From assembly GCA_019356535.1 (NCBI GenBank), contig CP037918.1:248001-312000 (forward strand): a DNA stretch of 64,000 nt. Direction: 5' to 3'. Positions 25,601-28,652 of this stretch are shown in pieces; within the stretch, counting starts at the first letter, position 1; every line of letters begins with the position of its first letter. The notes beneath the pieces were generated by a model. The model did not search any database, was not told the origin of the DNA, and saw only the letters and a program-made list of their open reading frames with translations. A program made the translations under genes and the position numbers. The DNA comes from Chromatiaceae bacterium. Its GTDB lineage: Bacteria; Pseudomonadota; Gammaproteobacteria; Chromatiales; Chromatiaceae.

Positions 25601-26394
25601 TCAATACCGACACGGGCGGGTTCAAGCGGGGCGTGTTCGTGGTCCGCCTGGGTCAGAGTGAGTTGGACCTCATCGCCAGGACTCAGTTTGGCCTGTACAA
25701 CGACAAGCTCCCTCCGATTGGTTTCACGCCGGTAGCCTCGGTACCTCCCTTGAACACCGGGCGACTCGCGCCCGAGATCCAGCCACTACTGGCGGCGCGT
25801 GACACCGGCGAGCCGTATTACGGTGGCGCTCGGAGAGGCGAGGTGGCGAGCTTGCAGTCCCGGATGCCGGGCGTCACGACGGGTGACGATACGACATATG
25901 GTGAGGAGCAGGAGCAGGCCCTGTGTGAAAACGCGGACGGCGAGCTCGCTAAATGCGCGACCAGGGAGGCCGATACGCCGGCTGATGCTGTCGATGCCGG
26001 CGGAGACGGTGCTCCGGCGGCCGATTCCCCTCAGGGGGGTGATGGGCTGCAGCAAGCCCTGCCGGGGGATGGCCAGCAACCGCAGGCACCGCCGGCAGGC
26101 AACGAGCCGCAGCCGGAGATCAAGAACGCCACTGACGGGCCCGCAGGAGAGGAAGGCCAGCTTGCGGCGCTGACTGCGGCTGCGATGACCGGCTGGACCC
26201 TGTCCGGCGGCAAGATCGGGGGGGCAGGCCAGGGCGGTCTGAATTTCGATCGGCTGCGGCGTCGGCAGAGGGGGCGTATCCACTGGGACGAGCGGCAGCA
26301 GCGTCTGGTGAGCTCGGATAATACGGAAAAGAGCGCCGAGGCGGATGCGGATGTCATCTGGCACGAGGCACTGGAAAAGTACACCCTGCACTGA
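4645..26394 (+). CDS. Giant LEPR-XLL / DUF4347 / RTX-repeat surface or secreted protein
   Basis: 7,249 residues from the ATG at 4645, which has GGAG 7 bases upstream; an in-frame ATG at 4582 adds 21 residues but lacks a better ribosome site. Order of parts: a basic N-terminus; an LEPR-XLL-type motif (FEALEARVLLSADLG, about residues 24-38); an Ala/Glu-rich linker; a DUF4347 domain (about 248-390, with HLLSHGAAGAVFLG and LLLYGCDVAEGELG); then scattered glycine/aspartate nonapeptide clusters (GGxGxDxLxG) that form Ca2+-binding beta rolls, around 565-640, 850-900, 1150-1190, 1430-1470 and 3050-3210. Residues about 1720-2970 form an Asp/Leu-rich non-repeat region. About 4350-5150 is helical. A 119-residue tandem array follows (about 5617-6800). 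The C-terminus is Pro/Gln-rich and ends in an Arg-rich tail (LRRRQRGRIHWDE). Proteins of this build are secreted and often act as adhesins. No canonical C-terminal type I signal is obvious, so the N-terminal LEPR-XLL motif may be the export tag (inference). Confidence 0.9.
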   Translation: MARRNKKKAGRQRKATERSKTLHFEALEARVLLSADLGLNAADLQQSARPDEEAALTAEALTEANTLEFAAASLAVDDSLLDLAAQIQAGPDGNGVADQAQAAAPSDSAASQAEAATGGAEDIAPAAAPQGHADEAGTAGVSDEEAAAAGEDVAPVEAGSGAAPGASLSPDAAFLAQRMLASQVVILDAAVPQLQDVVRELLAHDGHATVGQALAAVNSSPSATRTDQPVRSEDVSLAQQWLQADIAQQVQFNAAREVKVFVLDASRDGVEQVGEILDHYREVAAVHLLSHGAAGAVFLGNTRLNSQEVRNERQQLKRWGQALKKTGDLLLYGCDVAEGELGLSFVEQLASATGADVAASTDDTGNLPGADWDLESTVGVIETASLVSHSMRGTLDFTGTANADTITDQTGVLKGLEGNDTYQFTTLPAAQVTISEVRGEGSDTLDLSAIGSDLTIVIKKDDIVEVRDASGTVKVTAAHIENIKGGSGNDTFFVQKGAALKGWIDGNGGNNTLTYTDANAGLLDKSYTGTAAIDFSVSSVDAGRATGIDGFAAGGIKNIQHAIGGRADDLLKGDAGDNDLAGGKGDDVLLGGDGTDILSGDAGNDTLDGQTGTDTLSGGQGDDTLKASAGGDLLQGGGGNDRYVFDDTADWSGSQVSEVAGEGTDTLDFSGVTANLTFTLNDVTTTGVAVSAAGKSISGAQHIERLVLGSGVNVLQFRDNWAPRLVVEASAAATVTLDLSAVTRDLYFKIRKDGAVEIADTAARSGGHRAIVAHVDNIIGGQALNRFLFEKGASLPGNLTSGASARNILDYTRFGVAVDLALPITPGVSGTLSGTFEVVGSGQQDLLVARAAGQQLSGGKGNDYLVGGNGADTLVGDAGNDTLIGGAGNDTLQGGKGDDTYYFASGWGVDTLIEARSGGTDTLSFAGMATVPATAQLSTVDAVQAVTQALTFTLDNSLQNALTVTGGSDQLTLDKTSLSNIEFVLGGQDANRYVFKQSWWQATGSGLTIDDTASSNGTLDLSAVTSDLDFTITDDNGVSVVTIKVVDAFRSYTVTARGIENIVGGQGANRYRFEGDAALAGDLTGYTGTGSATLDFSRYGNSDNTGVDVDLGAGTVRQNTGSASAPRLVGGRLTFIDDVVGSAFDDQIVGDAQANRLEGGAGKDLLDGGAGNDILIGGQGSDILQGGLGNDTYLVDAQWAKPAGSLSPNQSDTITDTDGANQLDLTAIKKDLKLVFEQAAGGIGTKVTVSMDLPGGVLKNKVTIDNANAGWTIDTGAGDDSVIVKDGVDFQGALNTGAGINTLDYFHGTDALGGYQSTVVVDLTAGTATAIGTISGFRDVWGSMGTGNDRLTGDVQDNTFYVGAWGESDGTNNRQHLIDGGGGNDTVSFAGFDQPDFAVTADLGADTVTHVHSTTGALQTVATLTAIENLVGGAGNDTLIGDGGANLLDGGKGDDTLQGGAGDDIYRFNSGWGQDAIVEAVNQGDDRVDLSGVAEVLTVDVARGDGAEVDLTAALARTLSVSDGTNTVTLGFDTERFDGLKDTDTLTKANVTLSTAVQDAIIDGLVSVRGVLENLPQHADFDNLLALKIPLVEQTLQQLLTDANGAMDASRATAAIKVGLDERIDALKTLFWGSATATANDGNTSTTDAVLALTDANGNPLFTHSPDTRLIQFGTTLELFNRTTPQGLNLGATLSEIPALSVALNPDVTTRLTLDFAFGVLPADPAQPDRNLQFDLADPSLDFLVTLGDNAVNAALDLGLIGASVQNGSLSMQIGVGLAAQGDYQGPALASLSNADFFIRADQGTAIAATLPIAVDVSALGIDLPDLPTISLATLALPEFPTLPDLQAFLANLSWDLPDLSQLFDLGNLSMDQLFAMLRSGLQYLVDNFDFSLNIPGLDLTLDDLFKWLNISGFDGFDLGIKQFLQDLIDALDPANFTAGLQGLQQWLNDLLAGLFPNLWPAWSLPHFDLSWDGFDLGFDFGFDLDVARLLADLKLPDLAIDFGFDLADIANLLSLPVNFDPTQIALTLDSAVQMGVNADFNVDLDMAFAAKEFGKAVRTNTGLAGLDPLDYAFIGDDSEVSLVVEAGATAIDVNASLAISNALPPVGFWIQGGSALVSAEAMLDLDQHSTGRYALGQLASIPLNVTAGGEADIDLPMYLGTATLPLGGTTLDLNGDGYADNVLHIGTDFGPAGLVAPEVIAPRFDGLNLMAYLNDPQVILAGLEGMFDNLKRMMADQLGGLGLPLVGDVLKDVGSFVDKLRDDFLGVRNAAGAYAAGTLGDKLKDAASAGNDVVSLIRQYLFDKLGTHLQYQVKAADGAPEFDAQGNPVYAAVRTVDDIAVSLNALGQLTFNVFLAGSVFEGLGARYKERKDNNGNVIKRFIDLPINFDLTAPGLGLKTGPNDTIEVSLDYFFGLGFGLDTRGFFMDTAGVTAAGDELGLLMSATVNPGASLTGVLGFLQVQLNELDDADGDSGLYGKFAIDISDSGGDNLWRPGEALNLSAGISAYANLDLAASLAMDFAGQDISLPNIESVIHYDQELANITWSAGSTFSADFFQAPQVVIEDLTLDVGQLFSGFIGPVALQLDPFLGKDSEVRRLVDLLTTPIDLGITQITLLDIVVPLMNARTAGSGDALRTAVTAVKAVSDFIALARDAASGDGSIKVNFGTFELGSGLVTRSGTSISSTDFSKQGGQSSIDAINNSATATPQQKALVTQLGTTPGSIMFPILYDPMTALGLLLGKDVDLFLYDTPDITFDVSYEQSYPVFPGLNAVIRGSLSARTELFFGFDTTGIRSWFQDFESNNYDFAASAGSLGNIFEGFFIADWAVSSTGQLIQGDDVPEATLNVQLAAGAALGVGGLVEAGVLGGIEAAIGINLHDLPNTGTGGNTGIPAVYDGKIRYSEISRIVQENPLCLFDMEGAIKAFLEAYLWVGFKVFGAKITVFSASQRFVDAVLASFEWSCPDIPAPTVATLTNGVLTLAYTDASGQRASNEDYKVYLDTVTLPNNTREERIFVTGNGYTQTFQKADVSRIVASGTAGRDTFRLDTAVNADFDISGGAGDDVIIFTGNQNAARSRIMHGGDGNDTLTGSLLSDVIYGDGGEDKIRTGDGVDTVYGGAGNDFIWAEGSTAGSNGWANYIDAGDGADQILGSDGVDRILGGLGDDIITAGAGADVVDGGAGADEIRGGGGDDVITGGAGNDILHWEAGDGADEIDTGTGIDELFLNGYVVNPDAFYNDIANYIQDDAATDTVRVSENAGATQVSWQHGTGIAALMRITGLERLNIDTGRGADDIRVGNLKNTPTSKINLSTGAARTVVSETRTVLKRDADGNLVPDTSVAPQDFSMLRVTDDSALDKVVIEGSAAADSYLVSTVDSIGVDGQAHTAVRYEQLDGGQDAAGNPTSYTVVDVFDLERSDMIQLETLAGNDRIDAQGVTTGVVANLYLDGGAGDDRIIGSALSSVSDVIVGGAGSDRITGLAGIDRFYESSIGNNDVNLAGDYDVLVEQRDADFTLSNTGLLIDDTRLSGQFGVEQEHFAQIFEGAELTGLASANRFVISNWSGGGLLDGGQGGDSYALELAQVASGRQFLNIADSGVNGIDTLVYKGSAGDDTIQLDTVYKRDEDPEQRFSQDRWSGYGAHGDGLLIAHFDANDNFAKVNLDDEAALMHVSEASLSAGTNYQVVNYQTVEEVTVFGGAGNDKIISDSTSTKIDVFGDAGDDQFYIGSVLKTNTVLVEGQEVTIVEEVTDGANFNDSAFYGGEGDDYFEVNHNVADIGLYGDNGDDTFFIKALLTLDDDGELLDIDSGVANVAGASKDPANDTREVDVDTLVYVENANISIDGGAGFDSVALVGTVLADTFYVYVETDPLTGQRIQRIYGAGVKLEKLLNIERLQLLTGGGDDTVYLYGVDMGLVGDMVIKTGSGSDTVYVGGPQQTIDLRFPKSKDLLYSAVEGFQVDQDALGSYIPAGTVAGMPFYRIDEVGRVVPFEVSNPPRTLQTRMPAASGLGTFVSPVLVDGGDGIHDEIIFNGQQGTPDLRFANTELTRKVVQFDYTQFALSSSDPGDFVGTVLGDVGTGGVARDLLGAAVGDYLRFQDRYYNTTLLDDIANGAVTQLTVPAGLAYYNIQKTLDANGNLLTARDQLLRFAADFNLTPVWNEVAHPDPTRAANGEKLYELLSLETASGALVPFEAQHSETVLFDTSGAFTVIKDLTALTLKTSAPLNVTLSQRAIVNITTVRNDAMDFVHVPTEAAHLYVGGMNEVTFNLNEAGSHLIVDNDRFGTRQVTDAQGVLQTVPTNAKLYVNGGAGTDQVDIRATAAEVVVHGNAGDDAILVGRNGNLDGIRDALYLFGGAGNDTIDVDRSADATSVDVTLDKNLLRHAEGFEQLNKVTSALSLTNVTAAENQLLETGLQGAAVPYAQEAFAVDPVQLGAATDAMARASLEQLQGLLQNSETALRTSLSDAANLLRENDQELLENQVKLYVRSRYYEQNNISDALLQKLTELGLQARLTVTYTSLFGVTSLRDTNRTSLAVAISEAEWWLRNYASQLNLVDKNGNPVAATLDLSGKRSLLQQLLEDSNGNSDLYSLVDGVLAQNSTTIFSSSDTATLFDIEFKIDLFSDNIHPSNDDNVRAYAKLYDTLVNEYIGAQAIYRDLLTARGVTGAELDAFYNTYSVNEVLRGFDLNNPLGGGKSLRDPLVASVDDLNLDLGANVLARRTASVQAQLDDLDVNVANSFAAGMDSEFSRRIADIGQALQNNQFDHATLNAIYTQAKKLLSDSNPYNAANGFGADQQLILAPVYNLLASGLKAGLEDVIIDLIDLRQGYEAANFNKVIADAANAAGYADYAALYASPEYAALQKVYATAADLIDTYLIYSAGQPTMSNLPATIMDMLSSIKRIDRAATRFDAFVDALDGGFDFMTFRTAYLDAQHAVQSFISNHPEYVDYLHSEARYGAMTKSLTQDAKSVQALAALNEQQYDLLAALASDAQQDFTSLIDILRREYTITWNYWWFTRTIQLDYTVDYRYGLQKAKVARLASQQSQAAQYKSASDAQLARLNSLLGTYDANQLNFAARVASLGATYETQKATLDAKYLVLKELSQFVVEIMKQRGPNQNLAGFADDPSLISEIISFYDRYDILDERAPVLPTDTSQFLSEILDSEGNLVRGTTPNSVIYKTDSVSAEAVTSVSGMASADIHVGHDDVELLRILTGSGNDQIQVLDTLGQAGLAEVQVLTSAGDDTITVEDENRLANGVVSDLVVDASTGNNRMVVNDIADALRNVITMSNGLRNGYTSISGIATGDIHYRGNFSRDVQMQAGIGEDDITIAGVIAGAHTRVQGGDGDDDIRVTGTMVRVNGDTLTRLTLHGEKGLDVIDAVAAGFGLTIGGEEGADTIYGSMFDDRIAGDAGDDLIIAGLGADTVTGDAGNDLILGDMGSVRDAGGNDLTRRSGVIARVVSDPGNAQGDDITGGLGNDLIIGAGGADLLRDADGSNLVFGDHAEILYTGGIVTRALTRSGSIGAGDTIQLTGMDPAAVNTVIAGMGSDQVTVADTRAVILGDNGQIDWDVTGTVYTSVLSIADGLGGGDILSAGAGDNLVLGGLGDDRITTGSGNDQVFGDNGQATFTAGVLTRLETTDTASDTGGLDTIDAGNGVNHVFGGLDADRITTGSGNDVVLGDNGQIDWDATGTVYTSVLGLADGLGGGDTLAAGEGVNFVLGGLGDDSIATGTGNDQVFGDNGQATFTAGVLTRLETTDTASDTGGNDTIIAGEGVNHVFGGLDADRITTGLGNDVVLGDNGHVRWDTSGTQYTEIASKASNVLGGGDTLVAGEGDNLVLGGLGDDRITTGTGNDQVFGDNGRAGFTSGVLTRLETTDTASDTGGLDTIDAGNGVNHVFGGLDADRITTGSGNDVVLGDNGQVQWDNSGVQYVEIASEVSNALGGGDTLAAGEGDNLVLGGLGDDHITTGVGNDQVFGDNGQATFTAGVLTRLETTDTASDTGGLDTIDAGNGVNHVFGGLDADRITTGSGNDVVLGDNGQVQWDNSGVQYVEIASEVSNALGGGDTLAAGEGDNFVLGGLGDDDITTGAGNDQVFGDNGQATFTAGVLTRLETTDTASDTGGLDTIDAGNGVNHVFGGLDADRITTGSGNDVVLGDNGQVQWDNSGTQYVEIASEVSNALGGGDTLAAGEGDNFVLGGLGDDRITTGSGNDQVFGDNGQATFTAGVLARLETTDTAVDTGGNDTIAAGDGVNHVFGGLGSDDVTSGAGNDVVLGDNGHVQWDNSGTQYTEIASEVSNALGGGDTLAAGEGDNLVLGGLGDDHITTGVGNDQVFGDNGQATFTAGVLTRLETTDTASDTGGLDTIDAGNGVNHVFGGLDADRITTGSGNDVVLGDNGQVQWDNSGVQYVEIASEVSNALGGGDTLAAGEGDNLVLGGLGDDHITTGVGNDQVFGDNGQATFTAGVLTRLETTDTASDTGGLDTIDAGNGVNHVFGGLDADRITTGSGNDVVLGDNGQVQWDNSGVQYVEIASEVSNALGGGDTLAAGEGDNLVLGGLGDDHITTGVGNDQVFGDNGQATFTAGVLTRLETTDTASDTGGLDTIDAGNGVNHVFGGLDADRITTGSGNDVVLGDNGQVQWDNSGVQYVEIASEVSNALGGGDTLAAGEGDNFVLGGLGDDDITTGAGNDQVFGDNGQATFTAGVLTRLETTDTASDTGGLDTIDAGNGVNHVFGGLDADRITTGSGNDVVLGDNGHVQWNNNGTQYTEIASEVSPLGGNDILTLAGGDNTVFGGMGDDSVTTGGGADVIFGDNGQVDYLAGLPDHLFSTDTDISTAGNDTILSGAGDDIVLAGLGDDTVDAGDGSDMLLGDLGEGLFNAGDADPTTLDQFFSAYPDIGGQDTLHGGSGGDVVIGGAKADFLFGDAGDDFVSGDGGLVKLERGVIVSAETAQLFVGGDDALSGGPGKDILFGGFGHDLFYGNLGEDAMGGEYARALINTDTGGFKRGVFVVRLGQSELDLIARTQFGLYNDKLPPIGFTPVASVPPLNTGRLAPEIQPLLAARDTGEPYYGGARRGEVASLQSRMPGVTTGDDTTYGEEQEQALCENADGELAKCATREADTPADAVDAGGDGAPAADSPQGGDGLQQALPGDGQQPQAPPAGNEPQPEIKNATDGPAGEEGQLAALTAAAMTGWTLSGGKIGGAGQGGLNFDRLRRRQRGRIHWDERQQRLVSSDNTEKSAEADADVIWHEALEKYTLH
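21496..25062 (+). repeat. Tandem array of ten 357-bp (119-residue) coding repeats
   Basis: Within the giant gene, the codon run for ATFTAGVLTRLETTDTA starts at 21496, 21850, 22207, 22564, 22921, 23278, 23635, 23992, 24349 and 24706. The spacing is 357 bases each time, except the first at 354. Each unit carries two DxxxTGSGNDxVxGDNG-type Ca2+-binding motifs. Units starting at 22564, 23635, 23992 and 24349 are almost base-identical, and the pair 22564-23277 closely matches 24349 onward, which points to recent duplication or gene conversion. The last unit diverges in its second half. Copy number may vary between strains and may be mis-assembled with short reads. Confidence 0.95.
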
Positions 26395-26410
26395 AAGGAG
26401 ACGAAACAAC

Positions 26411-26728
26411 ATGGCGAAAACCAAGTCGGCTTCGGCCGAAACCGCAACGATTCGCTGGGACGACTCGAACATGAAGAGCACCTATGCCAATGTGTGCAAC
26501 GTGTCGAGTACCCGGGAGGAGATCACCCTGCTGTTCGGGCTGAACCAGGCCTGGAATGCACAGCAGAAGCAGCTGACTATCGAGCTGTCCAATCGCATCA
26601 TCCTCAACCCCTATGCCGCGAAGCGCCTCGCCGGTCTGCTCAACACGGTGCTCGAACAGTACGAAGAACGTTTTGGCGAGATTGGTGAAGGCAACAAGGA
26701 GCCCCCCGCGCCCAAGGCTGAACATTGA
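26411..26728 (+). CDS. Small DUF3467 family protein
   Basis: 105 residues starting 16 bases after the giant gene, with a good AAAGGAG ribosome site. The family pattern is clear: IRWDDSNMKSTYANVCNV, then EEITLLFGLNQ, a beta strand ending in ELSNRIILNPYAAKRLAGLL, and a C-terminal amphipathic helix. This is the DUF3467 layout of beta strands followed by a helix. No signal peptide or membrane span is seen, so it is cytoplasmic. The biochemical function of the family is unknown to me. Its position directly after the substrate gene and ahead of the export genes suggests a chaperone, pilot or regulator for the giant protein; that is inference only. The strand-then-helix order is reminiscent of SecB, but I claim no homology. 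Confidence 0.85.
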   Translation: MAKTKSASAETATIRWDDSNMKSTYANVCNVSSTREEITLLFGLNQAWNAQQKQLTIELSNRIILNPYAAKRLAGLLNTVLEQYEERFGEIGEGNKEPPAPKAEH

Positions 26729-26801
26729 CCGGCGTTTCAGTCGTGTAACCGTTGCCCGGGACACGTCCCGGGCAACTTGTCTCGGTGGTCGCTGAAAGCA
26801 C

Positions 26802-28631
26802 ATGCAAGCAGATACGGCATCGACGGAGACCCTGCGACAGGCCTGGGTGTGCTTCGCTTCTGCGGATAGCCACGAAGCCTATTGCCAGCATTGGCTCGAG
26901 GTGTTGGCGCTTCGCCTGGGGGGCGTCCGGCTGGCCACCCTGTTGCTCAGGAACGAAGAGCAGGACGGGCCATTCGTCCCGCTGGCGCTGTATCCCGCGG
27001 GAGCGGAAACGGGCGACGAATTTCTCGGCTTCGTGGAGGAAGGGATCCAGGCGCAAAAGGGCCTGGTGCATGCCTTCGAAGACGGGTCTTTCGGCTTGTC
27101 TTTTCCCATCCGCCTGGGAGAAGAGATGGCCGGGCTGGTGGCGATCCAGGCCGTGCTGGATCAACAGGCCCTGCCGCAGTGGATGGAACGGGTGCAGTGG
27201 GCGAGTGCCTGGGTGGAGCTGTTGTTGCGGCGTCAGCAGGGTGCACGGCTCGAGGAGCGGCTTACCGGCCTTCAGTATGCCATCGATGTGCTGGGGGCCA
27301 TCCTGTCGGGCTCGGGTTTTCACGATGCCGCCATCCATTTCGTCAACGAGCTGGGGCTGAAATTCTCTTGCGGACGGGTCAGCCTGGGGCTGCGCAAGGG
27401 ACGCAGGCTGCAGGTCGAGGCGGTCTCCAATACCGCGCAATTGCGGAAGAAAATGAACCTGGTACGCCAGCTCTCCGCCATCATGGAGGAGTCGCTGGAG
27501 CAGCGTGCCCGTATCCAGTTTCCCCCGCCGGACGACGGCCTGAGCCACCTGGTGATGCGCGAGCATGCGCGGTTTTCGCGTACCTACGACAATGCTGCGC
27601 TGCTGACGGTGCCCCTGTACCTGGGTGATCGTTACTACGGTGCTGTTTCCCTGGAGAGACCGGGCAGTCGCCCGTTCACGCCGGCCGAGGTGGCACAGCT
27701 GGAAAGTGGGTTGGCGTTGGCGGCGGAGGCATTGCAGGCTCGTCAGGAAGCGGCCCGGCCTTGGTACCGCAAGCTGGGGGGAGACATTCTCCGGCAGTTG
27801 GGTCGTCTGTTCGGGCCACGGTATGTGGGGCGAAAGGTGCTCGCCCTGACCCTGCTGGCCGCCGTGGCGTTCCTCTCCGTTGCCACGGGGGAGTATCGGG
27901 TGGCCGCCGATGGGGTACTGGAGGGGGAGGTGCGACGTGCCGTGGTGACCCCTTTCGATGCCTACCTGGCGGAAGCGCGGGTCAAGGCGGGAGACGAGGT
28001 GCAGCAGGGAGAGCTGATGGCTCGGCTGGATGATCGTGACCTGCGTCTGGAACGCCTGCGGACCCTCTCCGAAGAAGCGAGGTTGCAGGCCAGGTACGCA
28101 CAGGCCGTAGCTCGGCAGGACCGGGCAGAGGCAAAGATCGCGAAGGCACAGCTTGCGCAGGTGGCCGCTCAGCTCAAGCTGGTAGAGGAGAAGATCCGGA
28201 GGACACGAATCACTGCGCCATTCAGGGGGCTGGTGGTCGTTGGTGACCTGAGCCAGCGCCTTGGCAGTGCCAGTGAGCAGGGTGAGGTGTTGTTCGAGGT
28301 GTCGCGCCTGGACAGCTATCGGCTGATCCTGGCGGTCGATGAGCATCGCATGAAGGCGGTTCACCCGGGGTTGGAGGGTCGGATCGTGCTGAATGCACTG
28401 CCTGAGGAGACGTTCCCCTTCGTCATCACCCGGGTGACTTCGGTCACCGAGGCGCGTGACGGGAAGAATCTCTTCCGGGTGGAGGCGCGTCTGAAGGAGA
28501 TCAGCGAGGCGCTCAGGCCGGGCATGGAGGGCGTAGCCAAGATCGATGCGGGAGAGCGCCGTCTGATCTGGATCTGGACCTATCCGCTGTGGCAGTGGGC
28601 GCGCCTCAAGCTCTGGTCCTGGTGGCCCTGA
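26802..28631 (+). CDS. GAF-domain HlyD-type membrane fusion (adaptor) protein
   Basis: 609 residues. Residues 1-130 are of uncertain fold. About 140-320 is a GAF-like sensory domain (from ERLTGLQYAIDVLGAIL to PGSRPFTPAEVAQLES). One membrane span lies at about 344-362 (VLALTLLAAVAFLSVATG). A biotinyl-lipoyl/HlyD region follows (VTPFDAYLAEARVKAGDEV), a short helical hairpin (about 405-465) and a beta-barrel ending in the second lipoyl half (ITAPFRGLVVVGDL). The topology is therefore a cytoplasmic GAF region, one membrane span and a periplasmic adaptor. There is no N-terminal signal peptide. HlyD proteins bridge inner-membrane export machinery and TolC; the fused cytoplasmic sensor is unusual and might couple export to a signal. 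It is preceded by a 73-base gap and followed after 21 bases by the M50 gene. Confidence 0.85.
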   Translation: MQADTASTETLRQAWVCFASADSHEAYCQHWLEVLALRLGGVRLATLLLRNEEQDGPFVPLALYPAGAETGDEFLGFVEEGIQAQKGLVHAFEDGSFGLSFPIRLGEEMAGLVAIQAVLDQQALPQWMERVQWASAWVELLLRRQQGARLEERLTGLQYAIDVLGAILSGSGFHDAAIHFVNELGLKFSCGRVSLGLRKGRRLQVEAVSNTAQLRKKMNLVRQLSAIMEESLEQRARIQFPPPDDGLSHLVMREHARFSRTYDNAALLTVPLYLGDRYYGAVSLERPGSRPFTPAEVAQLESGLALAAEALQARQEAARPWYRKLGGDILRQLGRLFGPRYVGRKVLALTLLAAVAFLSVATGEYRVAADGVLEGEVRRAVVTPFDAYLAEARVKAGDEVQQGELMARLDDRDLRLERLRTLSEEARLQARYAQAVARQDRAEAKIAKAQLAQVAAQLKLVEEKIRRTRITAPFRGLVVVGDLSQRLGSASEQGEVLFEVSRLDSYRLILAVDEHRMKAVHPGLEGRIVLNALPEETFPFVITRVTSVTEARDGKNLFRVEARLKEISEALRPGMEGVAKIDAGERRLIWIWTYPLWQWARLKLWSWWP

Positions 28632-28652
28632 GGCGGTCCCGGAGGAGGGCAG

